Assembly: GCA_012719495.1 (NCBI GenBank)
Contig: JAAYAG010000122.1
Span: 1 to 64,000 of the forward strand
Source of the DNA: Bacteroidales bacterium
Lineage (GTDB): Bacteria; Bacteroidota; Bacteroidia; Bacteroidales; Prolixibacteraceae
Length of the DNA: 64,000 bases
Reading direction: 5' to 3'
Positions 46,238-56,025 of the stretch are shown piece after piece (the stretch's first letter is position 1; each line of letters starts with the position of its first letter). Below the pieces are notes generated by a model. That model saw nothing but the letters and a program-made list of their open reading frames with translations, searched no databases and was not told where the DNA came from. The position numbers were made by a program, and so were the translations under genes.

Positions 46238-47353
46238 TTGAAAATTGAAGCGATACATTTTATCTTTGGAAACAATATAAACACTGGTTTTTTGAGAAAA
46301 GTAATCCGAAATATTATCCTTGTGTTCAATATTTGTGTTGCACTGGCGTTGTTGGCATCTTACCTGGTGTCGGAGGTTAACCCTGTAAAGTTTTGGATTC
46401 CATCTGTTTTAGGCTTAGCTTTCCCATATTTGCTTCTAATTAATGTTTTGTTTGTCTTCTTTTGGATGTTTTTCAAACGTCAGTTTATTTTGATTTCAGC
46501 GGTATGTATTGTTATCGGAATGCACATCAATACCAGCTATTTTCAGTTTTTGCCTAGGCATACTGCTCGAAAAGAAGGAATTAAAGTATTGAGTTATAAC
46601 GTGCAAAATTTTTATTCTTACCTCGAAAAAAAGAAGGATAATGACGCTATTATTGATTTTATTGCAGCGCAAAAGGCTAACATTATATGCTTGCAGGAAA
46701 CAAAACTTCAAAAAGAAGGAGATCTGAATCCTATTAAGTTAAAAAGCATGTTCCCGGGTATTAAGCACTGTCAGTTGGCGCACCAAAGCAAGTGGGGAGG
46801 GCCAGTTACTTTTACCAGTTACCCCATAGTTTCGATGGGGGAAATTCGTTTTGAAGACACAAAGAACATGGTGATTTTCACTAATATTAAGATTGGTAAC
46901 GATACCGTGAGGGTGTATAATTGTCATTTGCAGTCGTTTGGAATTAATACATCTGCATATTCTGTTATTGACGATCCCGGCCTTGATTCTCAAAAGATGA
47001 AGGAAATGCGTACAATTGCTTCAAAACTTAAGTGGGGGAATATTTATCGGGCGAAGCAAGTTGTGAAATTAAGCGGGCATATTGCTGCATGTCCTTATTC
47101 CGTAATTGTTTGCGGCGACTTTAATGACACTCCTATTTCGTTCACATACGGCGAAATTAGCGCCAAATTGAAGGATTCTTTTGTTGAATCGGGGAGTGGT
47201 GTTTCAAATACTTACCGGGGCAAGCTTCCTCAGAATCGTATCGATTATATATTTCATTCGAAGCACTTTAAGGCATACAACTATACCCGACACAAGGTTG
47301 AATTCTCCGATCATTATCCAATAAGTACGTTTCTTGTGCAAAAGAAAAAGTAG
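46238..47353 (+). CDS. Endonuclease/exonuclease/phosphatase-family protein with membrane N-terminus
   Basis: Residues 20-95 of this 371-residue protein hold two to three membrane helices. The rest is an EEP-fold hydrolase with NVQNFYSY, ICLQETKL, VYNCHLQS, the metal-binding VCGDFNDTP and the C-terminal FSDHYPI with the catalytic His. The active site is complete. Placement outside the inner membrane suggests a phosphodiesterase or nuclease acting in the periplasm. Translation probably begins at TTG 46238, since no ATG precedes the first helix. Confidence 0.85.
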   Translation: MKIEAIHFIFGNNINTGFLRKVIRNIILVFNICVALALLASYLVSEVNPVKFWIPSVLGLAFPYLLLINVLFVFFWMFFKRQFILISAVCIVIGMHINTSYFQFLPRHTARKEGIKVLSYNVQNFYSYLEKKKDNDAIIDFIAAQKANIICLQETKLQKEGDLNPIKLKSMFPGIKHCQLAHQSKWGGPVTFTSYPIVSMGEIRFEDTKNMVIFTNIKIGNDTVRVYNCHLQSFGINTSAYSVIDDPGLDSQKMKEMRTIASKLKWGNIYRAKQVVKLSGHIAACPYSVIVCGDFNDTPISFTYGEISAKLKDSFVESGSGVSNTYRGKLPQNRIDYIFHSKHFKAYNYTRHKVEFSDHYPISTFLVQKKK

Positions 47354-47369
47354 GAAGTACAGGTTGTAG

Positions 47370-47849
47370 CTATTCTTTGATTAAAAGCACCACAGCATAC
47401 GACGAAATGCCTTCTTCGCGGCCAACGAAGCCTAATTTTTCAGTGGTTGTGGCCTTAACCGATATATTTGAAAAGGGAATATCCATTACCGAGGCAAGTC
47501 TTTCGCGCATGGTTGGAATATAATCTTTTAGTTTAGGGCGTTGGGCGCAAATAGTAGAGTCGATGTTGCCAACGCGGTATCCCATGGAGCAAACAAGCTC
47601 ACAGCACTTTTTAAGCAGTATCTTACTGTCGATGTTTTTGTAGGTATTATCGTTGTCGGGGAAGTGTTTGCCAATGTCGCCAAGCGCTAAAGCACCAAGC
47701 AGGGCGTCGCATATTGCATGGATGAGCACATCACCATCGGAATGGGCAACAGTACCTTTTTCGTGTTTAATTTTTATGCCTCCCAGCCAAAGCGATTCGC
47801 CTGCAGCCAAAGCATGCACGTCGTACCCGTTGCCCACTCTGATGTCCAT
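47370..47849 (-). CDS. ispF: 2-C-methyl-D-erythritol 2,4-cyclodiphosphate synthase
   Basis: This 159-residue enzyme forms the cyclic diphosphate in the non-mevalonate isoprenoid pathway. RVGNGYDVHAL carries the zinc-binding Asp and His. SDGDVLIHAICDALLGALALGDIGKHFPD is the family signature. ATG 47849 is chosen because the upstream in-frame residues belong to the end of porV. The start follows the porV stop by one base, so the two genes are probably co-transcribed, an arrangement without an obvious functional link. Confidence 0.95.
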   Translation of the reverse strand: MDIRVGNGYDVHALAAGESLWLGGIKIKHEKGTVAHSDGDVLIHAICDALLGALALGDIGKHFPDNDNTYKNIDSKILLKKCCELVCSMGYRVGNIDSTICAQRPKLKDYIPTMRERLASVMDIPFSNISVKATTTEKLGFVGREEGISSYAVVLLIKE

Positions 47850-47850
47850 G

Positions 47851-49023
47851 TTATTTTCTCCCTTTCTTTTTTCCTTGTTTCTGGAAATCGTCAAGGTCGA
47901 AACCGAGGGTAAACCTCAATGTATTTTCCAGAGGGCTTTGTCTCCTAAGGGTATAGATATAAGAGAAATCGAGCGAGAAAACGTTCATTTTGAGGCCAGC
48001 TCCAAACGAAAGATATTTTCTGTCGCCCTTATCTTTTGCTTCATTAAAAAACCCGGCACGAATAGCAAATTGGTTGCTGTACCAATACTCGGCACCGAGC
48101 GAAAGGGTAATTTCAGATAACTCTTCTGAAAAACCGCCCGGGGCATCGTGTAACGACGTAAAAATCCCTTCGATAGGACCAAGGTCTTGATTTCCTTCCT
48201 GTGAGAATACTAGTCGACCATCGATAGTGTCAAGGACAGGAGAGGGTACAAGCAGTTTGTTCAAATCGACTGAAAAACTCATTTTATTGTATTGGTCAAT
48301 CTCTGTTGAATAGTTACCACCAATCTTCAAATTAGTAGGAATAAAATCTTTATAAGCTCCGTTGTCGTAGGTTATTTTTGCACCAATGTTAGAAATGTTG
48401 ATACCCCCTGATATGACTGAATTTTTGCGGTTTTTGTAAATCTTTTTATTATAGAAAAATGCCACGTCGGCTGCGTATGAAGTACCAGCTTCGAGGTCGG
48501 CATCAATTATCCCGTTGTAAATATCGGAGAGGATGAAACGTAGGGCAACCGCTCCCGACCAGTTGTCGGACAGTTTTCTGCTATACCCGAAGTCAACCGC
48601 GAACTCATTAGGGTTCGATGAGCCATCGGGGGTTCCGTTAATAGTGAAAAGGTCCATAGAGCCTAAGTCGAAGTAACGCAAGCTTGCACTCAGCGCCTGA
48701 ATGTCGTCCAATTGATGATATCCCGTCAGATAGGCAAGATCCATATCTTTCACCAAGCTACGCAGCCAGGGAGTATATGATAAAGCGATACCAGAGCGGC
48801 TTTCAGTGAATACATATTTTGCCGGGTTCCAATACTGTGAATTAACATCAGGGCTGGTTGCTACCCCAACATCACCCATTGCTCCGCCCCTTGAGTCAGG
48901 GGCAATGGCCAGGAATGGAACTGCCGAACTAACAACATTCGATCCGGTTGCTGAATATTGAGCGCGGGCCATATTGCCCGATAATACAAGTAAAACTATA
49001 AGAATAAGAATATTACGTTTCAT
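47851..49023 (-). CDS. porV: Type IX secretion system outer-membrane protein PorV
   Basis: This 390-residue protein has a signal peptide (ending ARAQ). The N-terminal segment of the PorV/LptO family follows: SAVPFLAIAPDSRGGAMGDVGVATSPDVNSQYWNPAKY. A FadL-like beta-barrel ends in a basic tail. PorV shuttles T9SS cargo from the translocon to the PorU sortase. Its gene lies 121 bp downstream of porU on the same strand, as in Flavobacterium and Porphyromonas. Confidence 0.94.
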   Translation of the reverse strand: MKRNILILIVLLVLSGNMARAQYSATGSNVVSSAVPFLAIAPDSRGGAMGDVGVATSPDVNSQYWNPAKYVFTESRSGIALSYTPWLRSLVKDMDLAYLTGYHQLDDIQALSASLRYFDLGSMDLFTINGTPDGSSNPNEFAVDFGYSRKLSDNWSGAVALRFILSDIYNGIIDADLEAGTSYAADVAFFYNKKIYKNRKNSVISGGINISNIGAKITYDNGAYKDFIPTNLKIGGNYSTEIDQYNKMSFSVDLNKLLVPSPVLDTIDGRLVFSQEGNQDLGPIEGIFTSLHDAPGGFSEELSEITLSLGAEYWYSNQFAIRAGFFNEAKDKGDRKYLSFGAGLKMNVFSLDFSYIYTLRRQSPLENTLRFTLGFDLDDFQKQGKKKGRK

Positions 49024-49096
49024 TCGTCAAAAGTTATTTACTATTATTTTATGTCTTCTTTTCTAGAATAAATGCAAATCAAAAAATTAACTGTCC

Positions 49097-49104
49097 CAAA
49101 AATA
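49097..49104 (-). promoter_or_regulatory. Candidate -7 box of porV
   Basis: The minus strand reads TATTTTTG in the porU-porV gap, matching TAnnTTTG, 74 bp from the porV ATG. The -33 element is unclear. Confidence 0.3.
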
Positions 49105-49144
49105 GAATAACGGTTCGAATTTTTAGTTATTGCTTCGGTTTAAA

Positions 49145-52100
49145 TTATTTATTTACCACAACCATTTTCCCGGCACCATGTGCTGTCAATCCGCTTTGGC
49201 TTTTTAATTTTACTTGATAAACGAGCCATTGATGCCTGTTTACCGGCAATGCTTCTTCAAATAAGTTCCAGCGTACTTTCAGAGTAGTAGTTCGGCTTGA
49301 GGGAACTGACATTTCCGATATGTTGGCAATTTTTTGTCCGCTCAGAGTGTATATGTCAATTCCGATATTGAAAATGTCACCAGGCAAATTATGGTCGATC
49401 ACAAAATCGGTGTACGACGAAACCGGATTGGGCATGTTGCACACCGATGTGATCTTAAACCCGTTGTCAACAATAAAGTAAGTTTCTTTTTCAGCCGAAT
49501 TGTTCTGCACATCCCAAATTTTCACCCAGATTTTATGTTCTCCCGGTTCAAGACCTTCAATTGGATATATTATTCTTCCTTTTTGATAGCTGTCTGAAAT
49601 GTTTGAAAAATAGTTATTTAAGATTATTGGATTTGAATAATCGCCGTCAATTACAGCAACCAGGTCGTGCCCAATCCCGGCTCCAGCTGCATTAATGCCA
49701 CTTTCGTCAAAGATGTTCACCCAAAGCAACGCGCTCGAAGAAATTTTATCGTAGGGCTTAAAGTCTTCATTATTCATGAAGAGTTCAACTTCGGGAGGGG
49801 TATTTTCGGTTATCGGGTTGTTTCCCGAACCACCAATATTGATATTGGTTACAGCTCCATTGGCATCGTGTTCGTTGTCGGTGGCGTAAAATAATATTTT
49901 TCCCGGGCCAATATTATACGATATATCTTTGGGTACAATAAACGTTAACTGAAATTTACCGTCTACAACCGATGATTCCCCTTTGTAAATTACATTATTC
50001 TGAACCGGATATTCGAACGGTGTTCCTCCGTCGTTGGCAAGAGTCTGGGCTATTTGTTCCTTATCAAAAATTGTTGTGTTTACTTTCCCATTAAAATTTG
50101 GGATCAGATTGTCATTGTGGTCGGTTATCGAGCCTTCAATAGTCACTTTTTCGAGTGCGCCAAGGGTGATCCTGTTTGAATCTATTTCAACACCGTTTAT
50201 TTTATCAACGCAGACATTGAATTTTGGGAAAGCCAGACGTAGCGTTGGGTCAGCAAGTAGAACGAATTTTGATTTGTTTTCATCATTTTTGGCTAAGGAT
50301 GCTTTAGCATTTCGCATAACATCGCCAAGCCTTAATTTTTCGCCCATTTCATCGTGTTTAAAAATATTTTTGTAGAAAAGTTTGCTAAGTTCTTGGTTGC
50401 TATCACCAAATACAACTCGCGTAGTGGTGAAAATAGCAACAGCACCTCCCGAAGGGTTAAGCAATACATTTTCGCCAGCCGATGTTTCGTATGCATCGAA
50501 AGGTCCAAACTCGCATGTTGCTGTAAGAAACAGAGAAAGGGACTGGCTGTTTTTCCACGAGGAAATATCTTTAGTAACTACAATGTTTTCGCTAGCCATG
50601 GCATTCGGGTTTCCATGCCCAATATAATTAACGATCAGTGCGCCATCGTTAATCGTTTCGTTTATTTCTTTATTTGCATCGGGGTAAGAGAATCCTCCTG
50701 AGGTTGCTACTTGCTTATAGGCATCTATGTAGATCTTTTTTGACGAGAAACCTGGCCAATTCGTGTGAAGAATGGTGTTGATTTCTTCAGCATCTTTCAT
50801 ATATGCGTTACCATCTTCATCATCGGCAATTAGGCATACTGTATTTCTCCACGATCCAAGGGTCTCGTTACTTGAGTATTTAATAATTTTATCGATAACG
50901 ATTTCAGCTTGGTTTTCGGTTGCACAGGGAATCCGACCAAGCCCGATGTCGATGAACCCCGAGTTTTCGCCTTCGTCCTCATCCAGAAGTCCAAAGAAAT
51001 CGTCGCTAACAAAAGAAGATCCTTTGGTTAAAGAACCCACCGATTGATATGTTGGGATATAGTTGTTGAATTTTTCTTTGTCGGTGCTGCGGTTGTTATA
51101 TGAGCCGTCTCCCATAAGCAGTGCGTATTTAAATGTTGTTGCCGACGCTTTGTTCCGAGAAAAAAACATCCGGAACATATTCCGGATTGCAGCAATATCA
51201 GGTAACCCGGAAGAAAATTCGTTGAACACTTCGGTTGTGGTAACTACCAAAACACTAAGATTGTCGGAAGTTCGCCTGAATTCTGCCAGTCTTTCGGCTT
51301 GTTCGGCAAAGTTGGGATGGGTAACAATTATGAAATCATAATTAGGAAGCCCGTGAATATTTTGGTTTGGAACATTTGCTGAGAACTGGGGTTCGGGGAA
51401 ATTGCCATTAACAGGGTCAAACACCAAATATTCGCCAACAATTCCACCTGAGCATTTTATTGATGTGGTGTTGTTTGTGTTGTTGAAAGTAGAAAAAACT
51501 TGCTTTGGTTCAAGTGGGGAAGTAACGTTCCACACAATAGTATTATTATTGGTGTTTTCAATTCGGTATTCAACTGTTGTGTAATTTCTTACATCGGCAT
51601 TCCTGAAATCAGTTTGGCCCGATGAAAGTTGAAGCCTGGAGGGTACGGCAAGCGTTATGTTGTCGATATAAGCTTTACTGCCTTCGCCATTGTCGGGGGC
51701 AGAATAGGTAAAGTCAAGCGTAATATTACTTTTTGCTGGTATGTTTAATACCGATTTGACAAGATAGGCGTAATCAGCTCCGTCAGAACTTATGTTTACT
51801 GCCCGGTAGTCGATAGAATAGGAATTCGTACTATTTGCTTTGACGTTCATTTTTGAACCTTCGGAGCAGCGTGCGCCGGAATTTACAATCACTGATGCCA
51901 ATTTCCCATCTATAGCATTTTCAAAAGAGAAAGTATAGGTTTTACGCAAGCCAGAAAGCAGTAAGTCGCTGAACCATAGCCTTCCTGAATTGATCAGGTT
52001 GATTTCTTCTTTTTCGTAATGGGCTAAGGCAGTGTATGTAGAAATTGTTGTGTCTGCATTTTCTGCAGGAACTTCGAGGCCTGATGGTGCCGGTGAGGGG

Positions 52101-52579
52101 GAAATGTCAGAAGATAAGTAGAAAAATGTAGAATCACTATATAGATTAATTGTATGATCAAATGTCGAAGCTGAACTATTGTAACTCCAGCTTGTTGAAC
52201 CTGGCGAGTAAAAGAATATACAATTTGCTCCGCTTTTGTCTTTTGTATGTATAACAGGTAGTTGTGTCAAATCATCTGGATAGGGCAAATAATTCATTTT
52301 GGGCAGCATGAAACCACCGTTACTGTACACAGCCACATTCGATGGATTTGATATGCCCATACTATTTAATTTATTGTAGCTGAGTTTTACAATCCCCCTA
52401 TTTGTTGTCGACACTTTAATCCATTTTCCTGTTGCCAAAACAGAAGTATTAGCATACGTTGTACCATTCTTCTCTGATATAAGGTCAGTAGCACCCAACC
52501 CTCTTGCGTAAACATCAGTTGTGTAATGTGTTACGAGGAGAAAAAATGCAAGTAAGGATGGTAAAATATTGTGTCTCAT
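49145..52579 (-). CDS. porU: Type IX secretion system sortase PorU
   Basis: This 1144-residue gingipain-like C25 cysteine peptidase has a signal peptide. The catalytic His lies in VNYIGHGNPNAMASENIV and the catalytic Cys in LFLTATCEFGPFDAYETSAGE. A long N-terminal beta region, a C25 C-terminal domain and a final T9SS-type sorting-like domain (NPVSSYTDFVI...IDIYTLSGQKIANI) are visible. PorU removes the C-terminal signal of secreted proteins and attaches them to A-LPS. porV follows, and gldJ is divergent. Confidence 0.95.
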   Translation of the reverse strand: MRHNILPSLLAFFLLVTHYTTDVYARGLGATDLISEKNGTTYANTSVLATGKWIKVSTTNRGIVKLSYNKLNSMGISNPSNVAVYSNGGFMLPKMNYLPYPDDLTQLPVIHTKDKSGANCIFFYSPGSTSWSYNSSASTFDHTINLYSDSTFFYLSSDISPSPAPSGLEVPAENADTTISTYTALAHYEKEEINLINSGRLWFSDLLLSGLRKTYTFSFENAIDGKLASVIVNSGARCSEGSKMNVKANSTNSYSIDYRAVNISSDGADYAYLVKSVLNIPAKSNITLDFTYSAPDNGEGSKAYIDNITLAVPSRLQLSSGQTDFRNADVRNYTTVEYRIENTNNNTIVWNVTSPLEPKQVFSTFNNTNNTTSIKCSGGIVGEYLVFDPVNGNFPEPQFSANVPNQNIHGLPNYDFIIVTHPNFAEQAERLAEFRRTSDNLSVLVVTTTEVFNEFSSGLPDIAAIRNMFRMFFSRNKASATTFKYALLMGDGSYNNRSTDKEKFNNYIPTYQSVGSLTKGSSFVSDDFFGLLDEDEGENSGFIDIGLGRIPCATENQAEIVIDKIIKYSSNETLGSWRNTVCLIADDEDGNAYMKDAEEINTILHTNWPGFSSKKIYIDAYKQVATSGGFSYPDANKEINETINDGALIVNYIGHGNPNAMASENIVVTKDISSWKNSQSLSLFLTATCEFGPFDAYETSAGENVLLNPSGGAVAIFTTTRVVFGDSNQELSKLFYKNIFKHDEMGEKLRLGDVMRNAKASLAKNDENKSKFVLLADPTLRLAFPKFNVCVDKINGVEIDSNRITLGALEKVTIEGSITDHNDNLIPNFNGKVNTTIFDKEQIAQTLANDGGTPFEYPVQNNVIYKGESSVVDGKFQLTFIVPKDISYNIGPGKILFYATDNEHDANGAVTNINIGGSGNNPITENTPPEVELFMNNEDFKPYDKISSSALLWVNIFDESGINAAGAGIGHDLVAVIDGDYSNPIILNNYFSNISDSYQKGRIIYPIEGLEPGEHKIWVKIWDVQNNSAEKETYFIVDNGFKITSVCNMPNPVSSYTDFVIDHNLPGDIFNIGIDIYTLSGQKIANISEMSVPSSRTTTLKVRWNLFEEALPVNRHQWLVYQVKLKSQSGLTAHGAGKMVVVNK

Positions 52580-52604
52580 TTTATTTTTCTTTAAAAAACG
52601 GGTT

Positions 52605-52612
52605 CAAAATTA
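52605..52612 (-). promoter_or_regulatory. Candidate -7 box of porU
   Basis: The minus strand reads TAATTTTG, matching TAnnTTTG, 26 bp from the porU ATG. A TTTG element occurs only further away (34 bp). Confidence 0.4.
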
Positions 52613-52795
52613 AAATATTGTAGGACGAATTTTATTTGGTAGGGATCAAAATAAGTAAAATGAAACAACGTTTTCTCACAAATGGTTGAGTAGATTTCAA
52701 TTTAAAATTTATTTTTGTGTTTTATTTAAGAAAAAAATTGAATTTTATTGAACTAAAGAAAATGATTAAATACAATAAGTATTGGTCATTTTAGT

Positions 52796-52803
52796 TATAT
52801 TTG
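52796..52803 (+). promoter_or_regulatory. Candidate -7 box of gldJ
   Basis: TATATTTG matches TAnnTTTG, 27 bp from the ATG at 52831, with a predicted leader of about 20 nt. No TTTG at 19-21 bp upstream. Confidence 0.45.
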
Positions 52804-52830
52804 TTGCTAAACATTGTAATTATTTGGAAA

Positions 52831-54282
52831 ATGAGACAAATTACATTGATTCTGATAATGTTGCTTCTGGTCTTTACAGGTTGTAATAGTTCAAAGACGA
52901 AGAAAAGTCCGCTGTCAAAAACCGGAGGTCAGCCTTCTCGCACTACAGGGTGGCAAGCAAACGATATGGAAGTGTTTGGTTTTACTGACCCGGCCTATAT
53001 AGAGCAACAGACTGGTCCTGGTTTGGTATTGGTTCAAGGTGGAACATTTACCATGGGTAGAATCGACGAAGATGTAATGCGCGATTGGGACAATACCCCT
53101 CGTCGTGTTACTATTGCTTCTTTCTACATGGACGAAACCGAGGTAACCAATCTCGATTATAGGCAGTATCTGGCATGGTTGAGGTATGTATATCCCGGAA
53201 ATTCTGAAGTATATCAAAAAGCATTGCCCGACACCTTGGTTTGGCGAGAAGAACTGGCTTACAACGAACCCTGGGTGGGTAATTACCTCAGACATCCATC
53301 ATATAGTAATTACCCCGTAGTTGGTGTAAGCTGGATTCAGGCAAATAATTACTGTAAATGGAGAACTGACCGTGTAAATGAATATCTTTTAGTAGAAAAC
53401 GGATACCTTGCCCTTGACTCTGCTCAGCGCGATGCCAACACTTTCTCAACTGAAGGATACCTGATGAACCATTATCAGGGAACTCCGGGTCAATATGACG
53501 AACGGATTCGTTGGGAAAATGGTTTATTGCTTCCTAACTACCGACTTCCGACCGAAGCTGAGTGGGAATATGCAGCCCTTGGGCTTATAGGCGAAGCCGA
53601 TGGCGAATTGCTTACACAGCGTAGAATGTATCCTTGGTCGGGTACTTTTATCCGTGAAGACCAGAAAAATGCCAAAGGTCAGATGAGGGCAAACTACGTC
53701 AGAGGACGAGGCGACTACATGGGTATGGCCGGGGCTCTTAATGATGCTGCTGACATAGCTGGCGATGTATTTTCTTATGCTCCCAATGATTATGGTATAT
53801 ATTGTATGGCAGGTAACGTGAACGAATGGGTTGCCGATGTTTATCGTCCCTTAACTCCGTTCGACGTAGAAGAATTTCAACCTTTCCGTGGAAATGTTAT
53901 TACAGAATACCGTCGCGATGCTCAAGGTAATGTTCTTTTTAATGATTTAGGACAGCCTGTTCTCGACACTGTTGCCGATTATCGTAACTATGGTGATGGC
54001 GATTATCGTTCACTGACCGATCAAAGCAAATGGCTGCAAAAGCAAGATTCTCTTTCAACTAACTACATGTATGTTCAAAGTAAAAGCGCTGGTGTAATCA
54101 GTTCAATGATTACCGACCGTGAAAGAGTTTATAAAGGTGGTTCATGGCGTGATCGTGCGTATTGGTTGAATCCAGGCTCAAGGCGTCACCTCGATGAAAG
54201 AGATGCCCGTGCCGATATCGGTTTCCGTTGCGCGATGACCCGTCTCGGCCCTCCTATTCAAGGAAAAACTTCAAAAAAATAA
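52831..54282 (+). CDS. gldJ: Gliding-motility/T9SS lipoprotein GldJ
   Basis: This 483-residue lipoprotein has the lipobox LVFTGC (C18). Its formylglycine-generating-enzyme-like (SUMF1) fold shows GPGLVLVQGGTFTMG, FYMDETEVTNLDYRQYL, PTEAEWEYAALG and GSWRDRAYWLNPGSRRHLDERDARADIGFRCA. GldJ and the related GldK/PorK form the periplasmic ring of T9SS. The neighbours (porU and porV on one side, murF on the other) match the gldJ locus of Flavobacterium. ATG 52831 gives the signal peptide; upstream in-frame codons do not. Confidence 0.88.
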   Translation: MRQITLILIMLLLVFTGCNSSKTKKSPLSKTGGQPSRTTGWQANDMEVFGFTDPAYIEQQTGPGLVLVQGGTFTMGRIDEDVMRDWDNTPRRVTIASFYMDETEVTNLDYRQYLAWLRYVYPGNSEVYQKALPDTLVWREELAYNEPWVGNYLRHPSYSNYPVVGVSWIQANNYCKWRTDRVNEYLLVENGYLALDSAQRDANTFSTEGYLMNHYQGTPGQYDERIRWENGLLLPNYRLPTEAEWEYAALGLIGEADGELLTQRRMYPWSGTFIREDQKNAKGQMRANYVRGRGDYMGMAGALNDAADIAGDVFSYAPNDYGIYCMAGNVNEWVADVYRPLTPFDVEEFQPFRGNVITEYRRDAQGNVLFNDLGQPVLDTVADYRNYGDGDYRSLTDQSKWLQKQDSLSTNYMYVQSKSAGVISSMITDRERVYKGGSWRDRAYWLNPGSRRHLDERDARADIGFRCAMTRLGPPIQGKTSKK

Positions 54283-54289
54283 ATATAAG

Positions 54290-54320
54290 ATCCTGCTGAA
54301 AAATCAGCAGGATTTTTTTT
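54290..54320 (+). terminator. Terminator between gldJ and murF
   Basis: ATCCTGCTGA and TCAGCAGGAT form a 10-bp stem with loop AAAA, followed by eight T. It lies 8 nt after gldJ, so murF 15 nt further on depends on read-through or its own promoter. Confidence 0.88.
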
Positions 54321-54334
54321 AACAATGAAACCTA

Positions 54335-55645
54335 ATGGACCGAACTATTCAATATTTATATTTGCTGTATAAGAAAAATCAACGGGTATTTACCGATAGC
54401 CGTCAGGCATCTGGAGGCGGGATTTTTTTTGCATTGAAAGGCGATAATTTTGATGGAAACGATTTTGTTGAAAAAGCCATTGCCCAGGGTGCTGATTATG
54501 CTGTATCTGACCGCAAAGATTTTATTGGAAATGAAAGTGTTATTTATGTTGAGGATACTTTAAAAGCGCTTCAGCTTTTAGCCAATTACCACCGGCGGCA
54601 GCTTTCAATCCCAGTTCTTGCTATAACTGGAACCAATGGTAAAACCACTACCAAGGAGTTAATATCTAGTGTTTTGGCTGCGAAATACAATGTTTTGTTT
54701 ACTCAGGGAAACCTCAATAATCACATTGGAGTGCCACTTACTCTGTTGAAGATTACCGATGAACACACGCTGGCTGTTATCGAAATGGGGGCAAACCACC
54801 CGGGTGAAATAGATTTTTTGTGTACTATAGCAGAACCTGATTATGGGTTGATTACCAACGTGGGGCGTGCTCACCTCGAAGGGTTTGGCTCGTTTGAGGG
54901 GGTGAAAAAAACCAAAGGTGAATTATACCGGTTTGTAGCAAAATCGGGCAAAGCGCTTTTTGTTAATGTCGGGAATGAGCATTTATTAAAGATGCTTCCG
55001 GAGGGAGTTGAGAAAATTACTTATTCGCAGGCTGACAACAACGCAATGTTAGTCGGCGAAGTTGCCAGTGATGGGTTGTTGCTGGTAGCGAAAGTATTAT
55101 TTTCCAAGGGTTGGCTCTACATTAAAACAAACCTGACAGGAGCATATAATCTCGAAAATGTGTTGGCCGCTTGTTGTGTCGGTTCATATTTCAATGTCGA
55201 TCCTTTGCTTATTCAAAAGCAAATCGAAAATTATGTACCTTCAAATAACCGGTCTCAGGTGATGAAGCTAAACAGCAATGTGATTATTGTAGATTGTTAT
55301 AATGCAAACCCTTCGAGTATGGAGGTTTCGGTGCGGAATTTTATGCAAATGAAAAGCCAGTCGAAGACTATGATCCTTGGCGATATGCTTGAGCTTGGTG
55401 ATGAATCGGAGGCAGAACACAGAAAAATTGTTGAGTTGGTTTTATCGTCGGGTATTGATGATGTGTATTGGATTGGTAATAATTTTTCGCAGGTAGCTCC
55501 TGATTCAGCAAAGAAATTTGATCGGGTTGATGATTTATTGCCCGTGTTGGGGAAGATGAACTATCAAGATCGGATGATTCTCATTAAGGGTTCGAGGGGT
55601 ATACAATTGGAAAAAGCAATTCCGGTTTTTAACTTGACAACTTAG
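54335..55645 (+). CDS. murF: UDP-N-acetylmuramoyl-tripeptide--D-alanyl-D-alanine ligase
   Basis: This 436-residue Mur ligase adds D-Ala-D-Ala to the peptidoglycan precursor. The ATP loop is ITGTNGKTTTKELI, the central domain has NLNNHIGVPLTLL and EMGANHPGEIDFL, and the C-terminal domain has DCYNANPSSMEVSV and GDMLELGDES. These are MurF signatures. The domain order (N-terminal UDP-binding, ATPase, C-terminal) and length are normal. Confidence 0.95.
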   Translation: MDRTIQYLYLLYKKNQRVFTDSRQASGGGIFFALKGDNFDGNDFVEKAIAQGADYAVSDRKDFIGNESVIYVEDTLKALQLLANYHRRQLSIPVLAITGTNGKTTTKELISSVLAAKYNVLFTQGNLNNHIGVPLTLLKITDEHTLAVIEMGANHPGEIDFLCTIAEPDYGLITNVGRAHLEGFGSFEGVKKTKGELYRFVAKSGKALFVNVGNEHLLKMLPEGVEKITYSQADNNAMLVGEVASDGLLLVAKVLFSKGWLYIKTNLTGAYNLENVLAACCVGSYFNVDPLLIQKQIENYVPSNNRSQVMKLNSNVIIVDCYNANPSSMEVSVRNFMQMKSQSKTMILGDMLELGDESEAEHRKIVELVLSSGIDDVYWIGNNFSQVAPDSAKKFDRVDDLLPVLGKMNYQDRMILIKGSRGIQLEKAIPVFNLTT

Positions 55646-55684
55646 ATATTTTAAACCTTCACTCCGGCTAGTTTGTTCAAAAGC

Positions 55685-55709
55685 AAAAAAAGTCCCGCGT
55701 TGGCGGGAC
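55685..55709 (-). terminator. Terminator of the interrupted thioredoxin gene
   Basis: On the minus strand GTCCCGC and GCGGGAC close around a four-base loop and are followed by seven T, 5 nt past the stop at 55714. Confidence 0.85.
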
Positions 55710-55986
55710 CTGATTAGTCTTTTGTTACACCCAAAACTTCTTTAAACGCTTGCTCGAAAGTTTCTTTCGGAAGAGCACCCATTGCCATTTGTGGTTTGCC
55801 TTCTTTGGGGACAAACAATAGCGACGGAATGCTTTGTATGCCGAACATCGCAGCTAATTCACGTTCCTCTTCGGTGTTCACTTTGTAAATATTTAGTTGA
55901 ACGTGAATAATACCGTCAGCCACATCTAAACATTTGATTATTAACAGCTGATTGTTCGTAAGTTCCGGATTATATACCATAAAAAA

Positions 55987-56022
55987 TGCAAGGTTTTCGG
56001 TAAATTGGCAGAAAACCTTGCA
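55987..56022. repeat. 12-bp inverted repeat at the transposase start
   Basis: TGCAAGGTTTTC (55987-55998) and GAAAACCTTGCA (56011-56022) are perfect complements with a 12-nt loop. The loop contains a TTG that could start translation, and the ATG at 56026 lies 4 nt beyond the stem. In a read-through transcript the hairpin would cover the start region. Confidence 0.8.
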
Positions 56023-56025
56023 GAA

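Noticed and set aside
52831-54282. Assignment as GldK/PorK instead of GldJ
   Set aside because: Both are SUMF1-like T9SS lipoproteins, but the adjacency to porU, porV and murF matches gldJ; GldK would be expected with gldL, gldM and gldN.
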